Assembly: GCA_949358305.1 (NCBI GenBank)
Contig: OX442317.1
Span: 8,870,186 to 8,934,185, forward strand
DNA length: 64,000 nucleotides
Direction: 5' to 3'
Source of the DNA: Strigamia acuminata
Taxonomy: Eukaryota; Arthropoda; Chilopoda; Geophilomorpha; Linotaeniidae
Position 1 is the stretch's first letter. The number at the start of each line of letters is the position of its first letter. Positions 48,080 through 58,408 of this stretch are shown one piece after another. The position numbers and the translations under genes were made by a program. The notes under the pieces are model-generated. The model had not been told where the DNA came from and ran no database searches. It saw only the letters and a program-made list of their open reading frames with translations.

Positions 48080-49000
48080 TCATCTTCAATCGAGTGTACT
48101 ACAGTTCTACATCAGGTAAGTTTGAATTTACTTTACATACTCTTTGGTACTTTTCTTGGGAATATGATGCGTGATTATGCGTGGTCATTTTAACTTCTGG
48201 TTCACTGTAATCAATGGAAAAAACAAAAATAAATAAAGAATAAAATTTTCTCGTGGTTCAAATGTAAGATGGAAAAAGAATTTCAGTTGAATTAGAAATA
48301 TCAATTTCAGATTTATATTCAACAAATCAGTCTAAAATGAACATGAAGGCTGCTGTTTCAGTACTTGGTAAGTTAGAAGTTGTGCTAACTTGTATTGTCT
48401 TGACCATTTCTTAGTGCAAGACACCACGATTGTGTTTTTTTGTTGTAGTTTTCTTGGCGTTGGCCGTTTGGTCGGCGGATGCTCTTTTTCTGGGTCAGGG
48501 CTGTGATGGAAATATTGTAGAGCAATATAAAACTTTTTTTACCAATTGCTCCTCTCAACTTACCGGCGCATTGTGCACGTAATCTGGTGTTTGTATCTAC
48601 ATTTATTGTCTTGTGGTATTAATTTTTATTTTTATTTTATGCAAACTAGGATTGGTAACCACAAGCAACCAGCATGCATGTCAGATGACCTTTGGGCAAC
48701 GTACCTAAATTGTAATTTCCCAATAATTATATCCACACTCGAAGGGATATTCAAGTTATTCTGCCATGCTTAGATCAGCTGAAAAAGTAAATGGATCCTT
48801 CAAAACCATCTTTTTTTTTAATGTAACCCCTAGTTCTTGACAATTGTAAACATCAACTATGCGTCACTGTTTTCCTACATTGATGTTTTTGTTTCATTTT
48901 TTTTCTTATCATTTTAGGTCGTCGAAATGAATATTTCTTTCACTGTGACGTCACTAAACTAAAATTGTACTCGTTCAGAATAAACACTCACAAGCATTGA
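48080..49000 (+). CDS. Small secreted six-cysteine peptide, gene 1
   Basis: Family not recognised. Noncoding exon about 48080-48115; coding exons 48337-48367 (exon starts 48311), 48449-48578 and 48650-48773; stop TAG 48771. All junctions are GT-AG. The 94-residue product has a signal peptide (MNMKAAVSVLVFLALAVWSA) cut by intron 2, then a mature part of about 70 residues with six Cys spaced C-x14-C-x8-C-x9-C-x11-C-x16-C and no other Cys. It is probably a secreted, disulphide-bonded, largely helical peptide. A further intron may lie in the 3' UTR (about 48788-48917), and AATAAA is at 48979-48984. Its paralogue at 57200-58110 keeps all cysteines and exon phases. Whether it is a hormone, a defence peptide or something else cannot be told. 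Confidence 0.78.
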
Positions 49001-50690
49001 TTTAAAATGTCTCATTTGTTAACACTCACCCATTGTCACCTATGTGAATTACATGTGAATTACATCTGTGACGATTCTACTTTTGGCTGATTTATAAGCC
49101 ATTTTAACGAGATAAATCGGTCGGAACAAGACAATTTTGTTAAACCTGACAATAACCTAACCGAGATAAGCTACCGTACGAAATATGTACAACGTGAATA
49201 ACTAATCAGAATAATGAATAACTTACGGTTTTACATGAAACATCTGTTTATTAACAAGATACTGGGCACGTGTAAACAGGCGGCAACAACTGGTCGAGGA
49301 TCCGGGCAGGACAAGGGATAGGGCGGGCTTCGCGGCATCGTCACAAAGAACGCTACGGAGGCGTATTCGGCTCCGTGGCACGAACGACCGTGAATGCGTA
49401 GAATCCTTCGCATTTGCCGAGATCTAAATCTGCCGATCCTTCAATCGAATAATTCGGACTTCGAACAAAAGCTATAAAAATGCAACAAATAAACGTTAGT
49501 TATTATTTTTAGGGGTGGGAACAGTCTAGATGGTTTTACAACCATCACGGGAGATTTTGAGGTCTCCATCCGCCAGCATGCCTTACGATGACGAGATCTC
49601 GTGATCAAGCACCGAGTAAATAATTAGTGGATTACCATGGTCCAAGTAGTTGTTTAACACGATATTAAAATACCGTTTACGGGCTACCATCCCGGCGTAT
49701 TACCTGTAGATTGACCCTTTACTGACTGTAGACATGAAATGTCCAATACACAGAAGGATCCACTAGTCACATAAGTAACAGAATCTGAGAGCACTTTAGA
49801 CCGGACCTAGCAGAAGACAGGGTCCAGAAGAGTCCGATTGGTTCTCTTCAACAGGTAAGTAAAACACGTGTTATTGATTCATTAGAATCAATATTATATC
49901 AAATATTACTTTAGTACAGTTAATAAATACGGAGTACCGTACCTTATATTTCTTCGTTGAGTTGTAATAATTATTACAACTCTTGTTTTCTTTATTTAAA
50001 CTGCGCGCGTTGATTAAACCGCGCAATCTAGCGTGAACTATCGTTTATACGGTTTTATAACCGTCACCCATCACTCGTCATCACTCGTCATCAATCGTCG
50101 CGATCCTTGTACTGTTGTCTTATCTGGAAAAAAAATGGCTGCTTGCATGGTTTTCATGTGCAAGCTTAGTAAACCTGCCTTTTATTTACAACACTCACCT
50201 GCCTTTTATTTACAACACTCACCTGCCTATTATTAACAGCATATTCATGCAGTCACAGCATCTCTGCGCCTTCCACAGTTTTACCAATAAACGTTTAGTG
50301 TTATGGGAGTGTTTGGACGGACAACATGTGGTCACTGGTCAGGGAGGGCTACCAGTTGCTGCACGCAACACACCCAAGACGCACTGGTTTAAGTTATAAT
50401 TGGCTTTATTCGGTTTGTCTAGGAGTTAGTGCTTCTTGACTTGTATTTTCCAATGCGAGAACTGTATTGCAGTGTTAAGCCGCTGCTTGATACTGACTGC
50501 AATGCCAAATTCAAACTGCGCCTGAGCAACATGCATTTAACGAGGCGACTGTCAAGCTTGTTTCACACCCAAGAAAATAAAGAAAAAATATTAGTTCATG
50601 TTATTTTATTGTTATCATTTTTTTTTTAAATAATAATAATAAATATTTCGGTACCGTTTCTGCGAGTTTGTCACAAAAGCCTATTTTGAT
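49001..50690. other. Intergenic, LTR-like and unrecognised sequence
   Basis: Positions 49505-49990 include a segment (49790-49985) matching 39000-39190 with the same splice-donor-like site and hairpin (49872-49893). A 27-bp direct duplication (CTGCCTTTTATTTACAACAC) is at 50178-50226. Open frames at 50033-50399 and 50429-50629 show no recognisable domain. AT-rich sequence continues to 50690. Confidence 0.4.
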
Positions 50691-51810
50691 GGAATTAAAT
50701 TCGCAGTGGCTCTTTCTACTGATATTTCAGTGGAAATAGCCTGTGTGCTATTTCTACTGATATTTCAGTAAAAACAGTGCACCGGCTATTTCTACTGATA
50801 TTTCAGTAGAAACAGTGCACCGGCTATTTCTACTGATATTTCAGTGGAAACAGTGCACCGGCTATTTCCACTGATATTTCTCCTGTGTACGATACGACCC
50901 GAATGGTAGAATTGTTTCCCCTAAACTGTTGTCGCTTGTAAGTGCACAGTTCAAACGTCATTGTAGTGGCATTATTTCTTTCAACCTTGTATCAGTTACA
51001 AGTCAAGAAAATGGAGATTGTTGGATTCATGCCATTGCAAACGCTTTGTTATCGTGTAATGGTATTGATCCGGGACAAGTTGATTTTGATCATTCGCAAT
51101 TGAGGAGCCACCTGTTAAAATGCCTCGAAAATGGAAATTTGACACCATTTCCAACAATTCGGGATGACTATCCAAAAAAAATATTATGCTCAATCAGGAA
51201 AAAAATTGTATTTTGTAAGTGCCGGAAGCCATATCGTCGTACTATGGTGCAGTGTGTTCGATGTTTGGAATGGTTTCATGCTAGCTGTGTTAACAATTTT
51301 AAAGGTGGTAATGAAAAGTATTACTGCGATTTTCGATGTGAAGAAGCAGTAAATATCAATGTTGTCAATTTAACCGAACCGTAATATAATAATAATAAGA
51401 CTAATAAAGCATTAAAAAATCTATCAAACAATGCAAAAACATTTGGCAAAAAAAATAAAACGATATAATAGGATTTCAGTGGAAATAGCACACAGATTCT
51501 TTCTCTTGAAATATCAGTGGAAATAGCCTATGTGCTATTTCCACTGAAATATCAGTAGAAATATATCAGTGGAAATAGCCAGTGTGCTATTTCCACTGAA
51601 ATATCAGTAGAAATATATCAGTGGAAATAGCCAGTGTGCTATTTCTACTGAAATATCAGTGGAAATAGCCTGTGCGCTATTTCTACTGAAATATCAGTAG
51701 AAATATATCAGTGGAAATAGCCGGTGCACTGTTTCTACTGAAATATCAGTAGAAATAGCCTGTGTGCTATTTCTACTGAAATATCAGTAGAAATAGCGTC
51801 AGCCAATTAA
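50690..51810. mobile_element. Foldback element with hairpin-unit termini and OTU/PHD cargo
   Basis: The left end (50705-50880) and right end (51470-51800) are built from repeats of TATTTCTACTGATATTTCAG and its reverse complement, separated by AGTGCACCGGC or AGCCTGTGTGC spacers. Each unit is itself a hairpin, and the two ends are inverted with respect to each other. The centre carries the OTU/PHD reading frame. It resembles foldback-type ends known in Phantom/Mutator elements, but no transposase is present. Confidence 0.65.
50875..51384 (+). pseudogene. OTU-like plus PHD-finger reading frame
   Basis: The frame is open from 50875 to the stop at 51382. It has no ATG near its start, so the 5' end is missing or spliced. 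NGDCWIHAIANALL matches the catalytic-Cys region of OTU-type cysteine proteases (GDC). The His part of the OTU fold is absent. From about residue 110 a C4HC3 PHD finger follows: CKC, C-x2-C, WFHASC and CDFRC, all eight ligands present. OTU and PHD domains are both reported as transposon cargo in eukaryotes. Here it sits between foldback ends and is probably a non-autonomous element's captured or residual gene. Confidence 0.55.
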
Positions 51811-52830
51811 ATTTGCACGCAAAGTTGTTCGCGCATGGGTCCAAGTTTGTGGGAAATCCTTAATTGGCCGCCGTTCGACTCGGGCATTGGGTGGTCGGAT
51901 GTCACGGCTCGTTTTCTGACAACAACTATTTATATTCGCAAGACTCCTTAATTATTCGAGGTGAAGTAGTCTAAAAAGAAATAAATGGTCTACTCAGAAT
52001 TCAACTTCAATATGGATAGAGGATACTCACTGAGCATGGCTAAAATAGTTGCCAACAGCACGAATCGGTCAGTTTGAGGATGAAACACGCTGTTTAGAAC
52101 GCAAGATTAATTAAAAAAGCTTCAATCAGTTATGAAAGCCACCTCAAGCATATGATAACAGCTGACTTGGTGTTAAACAAGATTCTGTGTTGCGCAAGGG
52201 TATAGAAGAAGAGTGACGATCTAACTTAATGTCTAAAGGAGACAAATCTTGGTTGGCAGTTAAGTCAGAAGTGATCTTGGAAAGTAGTGTAGCCCAGAAG
52301 TTATCTCTGATCACATGATTGACAAGCCATGTCAACTGTGATCAGGGGTGGGGCAGAAACAAAAGATGAAGTTGAGTGTAATTATATGCGCAAAAAACTT
52401 TCTGCGCATAAATTACAAGGGATGAATCGGCAAAATTAAAGAGAGGAATAAGAATACAATAGAAATTTAAAAATAAATTGGGAAAAGTTCAAAAATTAAA
52501 ATGGAGGGTAGAAACGATGCACTTGACAAGTTCATTGCTGTTCATTTACTTTATGAGGATTATTAGGCCTAATACTGCTAAATATCAACTGGAATTAGGA
52601 AATCATCTGCACAGAATAGGATGTGTAATATGCATTTAGCATCAAGAAACCGAGCGCGGTTTCTTCTACACCAGCAATGTTCACGGACGCTCAGGTCCTG
52701 GAGGATAGAAAGCGCACCGAACCGATAAGTAGGGATGGGTAACATGCAAGTGCAAACGTTCGCCTTGCGGTTCCAGAAACAACTCGTAGGCACATGACTC
52801 ACAACTTCCTGTTGCTCATCTCCCGGCCAT
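51811..52830. other. Unrecognised intergenic sequence
   Basis: No gene or clear repeat. Short open frames on the minus strand show no known domain. Confidence 0.35.
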
Positions 52831-52834
52831 AGTG

Positions 52835-53288
52835 TAAGAAGGGATAGTGGTCTCACTCTGTCAGTTCCCTGATTCGCCACGGTGGCGCTGCTTTACACAG
52901 ACAGACTACAACAGCATAGAAATGCATGCTGAACTAGATCAAAACCACTCATTTTGATTGTTTTTCGCATCAGAAGTAAAAATAATTTTAAAAATAATTT
53001 TAAAATAAAAAAATAAAAATAATAAAATAATAAAAATAAAAAAATTATTTAAAAATCAATTTTTTTTTAAAATTAACTTTATTCATCTTTTTTACCAAAT
53101 TAAAGTTTGGTCGTCAAAAATATGTGTGTAATAATTATTTTTATTTCTGATGCTTAAAACAATCAAAATGAGTGGTTTTGACCTAGTTCAGCATGCATTT
53201 CTATGCTGTAGTAGTCTGTCTGTGTAAAGCAGCGCCACCGTGGCGAATCAGGGAACTGACAGAGTGAGACCACTATCCCTTCTTACAC
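52835..53288. repeat. Large palindromic foldback
   Basis: Arms of about 150 bp (52835-52985 and 53135-53288) are near-perfect reverse complements, with shared blocks CACCGTGGCGCTGC and TCAGCATGCATTTCTATGC. They surround an AT-rich loop. No ORF. The right arm is interrupted by the MITE at 53291-54040, and the palindrome resumes for about 15 bp after it (CTATGTCCCGG against CCGGCCATAG). Confidence 0.85.
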
Positions 53289-53290
53289 TA

Positions 53291-54040
53291 GGCGCATTCG
53301 AAAACTAATTTGCACTAAACGACCAGTGCAACTGGTAGTGTAAATGTCAAGTTAAACGACCCAATTTTCGAGTATCAAAATAAATTTCTGTGCAAAATTC
53401 AGTGTAAATTCAAGTGTAAATATTAAATTAGTCCAAATAATAACCATAGTCATTATTGTTGTTGTTTACTCTAAAAAAAACAGGAGATTATAAAAACATG
53501 ATTATAAAATGTAAATTTATTTTAATTATTTTTATCATTAATATTTATTTAAGAACGGGAATCGGCTGAACATTCGCCTCAATCGCACAAATGCGGCCGA
53601 ACACCGGCCGCATTAGATCGCACAAACGCCGGCCGCATTAGATCGCACAAACGCGGCCGAACGTCGGCCGAACGTCGGCCGCATTCGATTGTACAAATGC
53701 GGCCGAACGTCGGTCGAACGTCGGCCGCATTCGATCGTACAAATGCGGTCGAACATCGGCCGCATTCGATCGCAAGAATGCGGCTAATACCTGCTACAAA
53801 ATTGTTCTTGCGATCGACATCGTTCCAACCGATCTAACGAAAATCCAAGATGGCTGCCAGCAAGACCCGATTTGTACGAGAAAACTCGTTGCACGGAGAT
53901 TTTAAACGGAAACGTGGCGTACAGGCCGTTTCCGTTTAACCAGTTTACACGACATTTGCACGAATTAATTCGTGTAAATGTCGTGTGAAAACGAGTGTAA
54001 ACACGTTTACACTCGTTTAAATGACTTTTCGAATGCGCCT
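53291..54040. mobile_element. MITE with GGCGCATTCGAAAA ends nested in the palindrome
   Basis: It starts GGCGCATTCGAAAA and ends TTTTCGAATGCGCC, with TA on both sides (53289-53290 and 54041-54042). Subterminal GTGTAAA motifs and a GC-rich interior of repeated GCGGCCGAACGTCGGCC blocks (53565-53780) are present. It has no transposase. Confidence 0.75.
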
Positions 54041-54290
54041 ACTATGTCCCGGCTAACAGATCGTATCCGGGGCCGCAGCTCCTCCTGGGTGCAGCGAGCT
54101 GCGATTGGGGTACACGCGTTGTGCGGGGCAGTGACATGCGCAGGCGCAGCGAGTCACAAGCGACAGTATCAAAACAAATCAAGACCACCCTCTAATCTGA
54201 TCTATCCCGATGCTCCTTAGAATTCCAAAGTGTTATGGATTCAAAAAATTATTTTCACATTTTTGATACATACATTTACTCTTCTTTAAA

Positions 54291-54765
54291 GGTCAAGTGC
54301 ACTGAGTGGGTTTTATTTTTTTTCTGATAAAGCATAATGAATAATAATTTTTCATGTCAAAAAAAAATAAAATTTGGGCCTTTATCACTGTTTAATAACA
54401 ATTGAAAAAGTTGACTTTTTCAATGTGATGCATCATGGTTGTGTTCTGTGGTGGTTGGTGGTGGTGTTGTTGCGCATGCGCATCAGACTGCACATGCGCA
54501 AAAGACAGTTTTAAACTCGGCAATCAAGGTCATCCATTATGAATCCACCCTAGGCTCGGAACTAGTTCCAGGTCAACTGAACTAGAGAACTGACAACTTC
54601 ATACTCCCATGATTCTTTGCCTCGTCAACACCCGATATTGCGATTGTTATTAAACAATGATAAAGGCCCAAATTTTATTTTTTTTTGACATGAAAAATTA
54701 TTATTCATTAGGCTCTATCAGAAAAAAAATAAAACCCACTCAGTGCACTTGACCTTTAAATCTCA
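54291..54765. mobile_element. Foldback MITE with an empty site nearby
   Basis: The left end AGGTCAAGTGCACTGAGTGG and the right end CCACTCAGTGCACTTGACCT are exact inverted copies, extending inward about 120 bp with AT-rich arms. It is flanked by TTTAA on each side. The paralogous sequence at 55972-55990 reads straight through (TCTTCTTTAAATCTCAAATG) without it. Confidence 0.85.
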
Positions 54766-55423
54766 AATGTGTCATTTGTATAAATTTTATGTAATTTTAA
54801 ATAAATTATTTGAAAAAAAAGCCCCGATGCCGTCTCTAGAGTTATCTCACATACGGTAGTAACAATTTGAGAAACGCTATCTTAAGTTACTTCCGGGTTC
54901 ATATTGCACCAAATTTAAAAAAATTGCGTATACATTCAGGAAATTGGATGACGAAAGCTGGTTTCGATGTTATTATTGAAATAACAGGAGTTGTTGTGCA
55001 GCAAATAAAAAGAACACAAAGGAAATGCACAAGTGGAAGCTGTGGAAAAAAACGAAAGGCCGTGTAAACATGTAATTGGTTGAACTGCTTAAAGTTTTAC
55101 ACATTTTAGTAAAAACAATTAAAGTTAAAAAAAATGTCCAATGCATTATTATCCAGGTGGTACGACAATCAGAATATGCGTGTCAGAAATTCGAATCTTT
55201 CATAGGATTCGGAAAGATTTAGATGGTTATTTTAATAAAAAAGGCGAAAATATTTTAACTTTTGTCAAATTTTCTACAAAAAATTCAAAATATTTATAAA
55301 ATGTAAAGATTCCGGATTCGGAGATTCGGGCATTCGGAACGGAATTCGAAAGCCCATGTCAGAGATTCGGTTGAATGTCTTACCTTTAGCATTATCCCTC
55401 TCTGCGCCAACCTCTATGGGGCC

Positions 55424-55735
55424 GTCCACAAATTACATAACGCCAATTTTTTTTTTATTTTAGACCCCCCCCCCCCTCTGTAACAAGGCCGTAACAAATT
55501 CCCAAACCCCCACCCTCCTAATTAGCAATTACGTAATAAAACTAAAATCATCCCCCACCCCAAAAAAAATTTTCAAAAATTAGTCTCAAAACTGCGTATA
55601 TTTTCAATTTTAAAACATTAAAAAAAAGTTTTCAAGGACTGTAACATTATTGAGAACCCCCCCTCTCCCTTACTAATGACCCGTAACAACATCTAACCCC
55701 CCCCCCCCCCTTGGAGCATTACGGCCCCTATGGTC
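55424..55735. mobile_element. MITE of the GGGGCCGTCCACAAATTAC family
   Basis: It starts GGGGCCGTCCACAAATTAC and ends ATTACGGCCCC, flanked by TAT on both sides, with poly-C tracts inside. It is inserted in the left end of the piggyBac-like sequence that begins near 55396. The paralogous copy at 56352 lacks it. Fragments of the family lie at 5480 and 25145. Confidence 0.75.
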
Positions 55736-56351
55736 AATTTTGATCTTAAAAGAAATGAGATATTCTTTAGAAGAATTCAGGTATTTTGATTAAACATCAT
55801 AACAAACAATAAATAAAATAATAGATTCAAAAGTTAAAAAAAAAAATTCATGAAATTCCTTTGTTCACCCATTTCTTTTGAATTCAATCTGAATTAAGTT
55901 TCTCGTACACTCTTTTGAAAAATAAGAAATTGGTTAAATTTCTTCCTAAACATGACTTAATTCACTTACTCTTCTTTAAATCTCAAATGTATCATTTGTA
56001 TTAATTGTATGTAATTTTAAATAAATTATTAGAAAAAAAGAGCCCCGATGCCATCTTTGGAGTTGACTCAGTTTGAGAAATGCTGTCTTAAGTTACTTCC
56101 GGGTTCATATTGCACCATATTGAAAAAAATCGCATATACATTCAGGAAATTGAATGACGAAAGCTGGTTTCGATGTTATTATTGAAATAAAAAGAGTTGT
56201 GCAGCAAATAAAAAGAACACAAAGGAAATGCACAAGTGGGAGCTGCTGAAAAAAAGATAGACCGTGTAGAGATGGGATTGGTTGAACTGCTTAAAGTTTT
56301 ACACAGTTTAGTAAAAAGAATTGAAGTTAAAGAAAACCCCCAGTGCATTAT

Positions 56352-56851
56352 CCCTCCCTGCGCCATCCCCTATGATCAATTTTTACCTACAAGAAATGGG
56401 ATTTTCTTCATAAAAATTTTGATTAAAAGCATCATAACAAACAATAAACAAAATAATAGATTCAAAACTTAAAAAACAAAATTTCATAAAATTCATTTGA
56501 ATTCAATCTTAAGTATGTTTCTCGTACACTCTTTTGAAAAATAAGAAATTGGTTAAATTTCTTCCTAAACATCATTTAACAGTCAAAGAGTAGAATCATT
56601 TACACAGACTTTGGGGAAAATCTTTTTGTCTTGTGGTCCGGGTTGGGCAAAGCCATCTTTACACTTTTCAGCCCCCTGGGCTAATAAAACTCAGGCGCCC
56701 CTTGCCCAGCACTTTTCTGTGGCCGGCGCCCTTCTGTGCCCATCCAGCCCCTGTGCCCGGCGCCCCTGGGCTGCAGCCCAGTTAGCCCAATGGTAAAGGT
56801 GGGCCTGGGGTTGGGTGAATAGATGGTTTTGTTAGGTTGGAGCTGCTAGGG
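56352..56851. mobile_element. piggyBac-type MITE upstream of peptide gene 2
   Basis: About 500 bp from CCCTCCCTGCGCC (preceded by TTAT, a degraded TTAA) to GCTAGGG followed by TTAA at 56852-56855. It shares ends and the AACAAACAATAAA interior motif with 2764-3337. Its right end lies about 320 bp above the TATA box of gene 2. Confidence 0.6.
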
Positions 56852-57171
56852 TTAAAGAGTCTCGATGTCACCAGTGAAGATGTCCCTCATACTTTTGTAG
56901 CAGTTTGAGAAACGCTGTCTTAGGCTACTTCCGGGTTGACATATTGCACAATATGACAATATTGAAAAAACGCATGTACTACCGCAGTACATTCAAAAAA
57001 TTTAATACGAAAGCTGGTTTCGATGTTATTATTGAAATGACAGGAGTTGTTTTGCAGCAAATAAAAAGAAGACAAAGAAAATGCTCAAGTGGGAGTTGCT
57101 TTTAACCGTATTTGCATTCAAAGTCCCAGCAGTTGCATTGTATTGCTGCGTTGCTGTTGGTAACTTAACAG

Positions 57172-57179
57172 TATAAAAG
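57172..57179 (+). promoter_or_regulatory. TATA box of peptide gene 2
   Basis: TATAAAAG with downstream sequence nearly identical to gene 1 (ACCGAGCATTTGACAAACAG), placing the start of transcription near 57203. Confidence 0.75.
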
Positions 57180-57202
57180 AACCGAGCATTTGACAAACAG
57201 AA

Positions 57203-58110
57203 TCATCTTCAATCGAGTGCACTACAGTTCTACATCAGGTAAGTTTGAATTTACTTTACATACTTTTTGGTACTTTTCTTGGTAATATGATGCGTGGTTA
57301 TGCGTGGTTATTTTAACTTCTGGTTCACTGTAATGAATGGGAAAAACAAAAATAAATGAAGAATAAAATTTACTCGTGGTTCATATGTAAGATGGAAAAA
57401 GAATTTTAGTTGAATTAGAAATATCCATTTCAGATTTATAATCAACAAATCAGTCTAAAATGAACATGAAGATTGCTGTTTCAGTACTTGGTAAGTTAGA
57501 AGTTGTGCTAACTTGTATTGTCTTGACTATTTCTTAGTGCAAGACACCACGATTGTATTTTTTTTTTGTAGTTTTCTTGGCGTTGGCCGTTTTGTCGGCG
57601 GATGCTCAGGGCTGTGATGGAAATCTTGTACTGCAATATCTAACTTTCCTTACCGGTTGCTCCCCTGAACTTCGCGAGACATTTTGCGCGTAATCTGGTT
57701 TTTGTATCTACATTTATTTTCTTGTGGTATTAATTTTTGTTTTTATTTTATGCAAACTAGTATTGGTGAGGACGAGCAACCACCATGCATATCAGATAGC
57801 CTTTGGGCAACGTACCAAAATTGTAATCTCCCAATAATTAAATCCCAAATCGAAATGATCTTGGAGTTATTCTGCTCATTCTGAGTTAAAAAAGTAATTG
57901 GATCCTTCAAAACCATCTCTTTTTTTTAATGTAACCCCTAGTTCGTGACAATTGTAAACATGAACTATTCGTCACTGTTTTCCTACATTGATCTTTTTGA
58001 TTCATTTTTTTCTTATCATTTTAGGTAATCGAAATGAATATTTCTTTCACTCTGACGTCACTAAATTAAAATTGTACTCGTTCAGAATAAAAACTCACAA
58101 GCATTGATTT
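57203..58110 (+). CDS. Small secreted six-cysteine peptide, gene 2
   Basis: Paralogue of gene 1, same strand, about 9 kb downstream. Noncoding exon about 57203-57238; coding exons 57460-57490 (exon starts 57434), 57572-57689 and 57761-57884; stop TGA 57882. The product has 90 residues: signal peptide (MNMKIAVSVLVFLALAVLSA), then six Cys at C-x14-C-x8-C-x9-C-x11-C-x16-C. Between the first exons the two proteins are almost identical, whereas the mature parts differ at roughly half the positions while Cys, SLWATY/DLWATY and (C)N-PII are kept. It lacks the LFLG insertion after the signal. AATAAA at 58086-58091. Family unknown; I do not assign a function. Confidence 0.78.
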
Positions 58111-58149
58111 AAAATGTCTCATTTGTTAACACTCACCCAATGTCACCGA

Positions 58150-58360
58150 AAAAAATCAACAAAAAAAAATAAAATAAACTTTCAATTTTTTTTAAAATTT
58201 TTCAAAATTAAATAAATTTTCCAATTTTTCAATTTTATATTTCCAAATTTTCCAAAATCAAATAAATTTTCCAATTTTTCTATTTTATATTTCCAAATTT
58301 TCCAAAATCAAATAAATTTTCCAATTTTTCTATTTAATATTTCAAAATTTTCAAAAAATG
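58150..58360. repeat. AT-rich tandem repeat
   Basis: Three imperfect copies of about 55 bp built on CCAAATTTTCCAAAATCAAA and TAAATTTTCCAATTTTTC. It separates the peptide gene from the channel gene. Confidence 0.7.
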
Positions 58361-58408
58361 GAAAAATATCTGCATTTCTTATTCCTGTACTAATAATTGC
58401 TTTACCAG

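Larger units (their letters stand above)
54865..57106 (+). repeat. Three copies of a 0.2-0.27-kb unit upstream of peptide gene 2
   Basis: Copies start near 54865, 56069 and 56897. Each contains GAGAAACGCTGTCTTAAG, CTTCCGGGTT and GCTGGTTTCGATGTTATTAT followed by AAATAAAAAGAACACAAAGG. In copies 1 and 3 one frame reads through a basic, Cys-ending stretch (QQIKRTQRKCTSGSC), with no ATG start. A shortened version without the middle lies upstream of gene 1 (47930-48000). The unit may be a decayed exon or just duplicated promoter-side sequence. Confidence 0.5.

Noticed and set aside
50705-51800. Regularly spaced repeats resembling a CRISPR array
   Set aside because: Eukaryotic context, repeats are hairpin units at transposon ends, spacers are themselves repeated and no cas genes exist.
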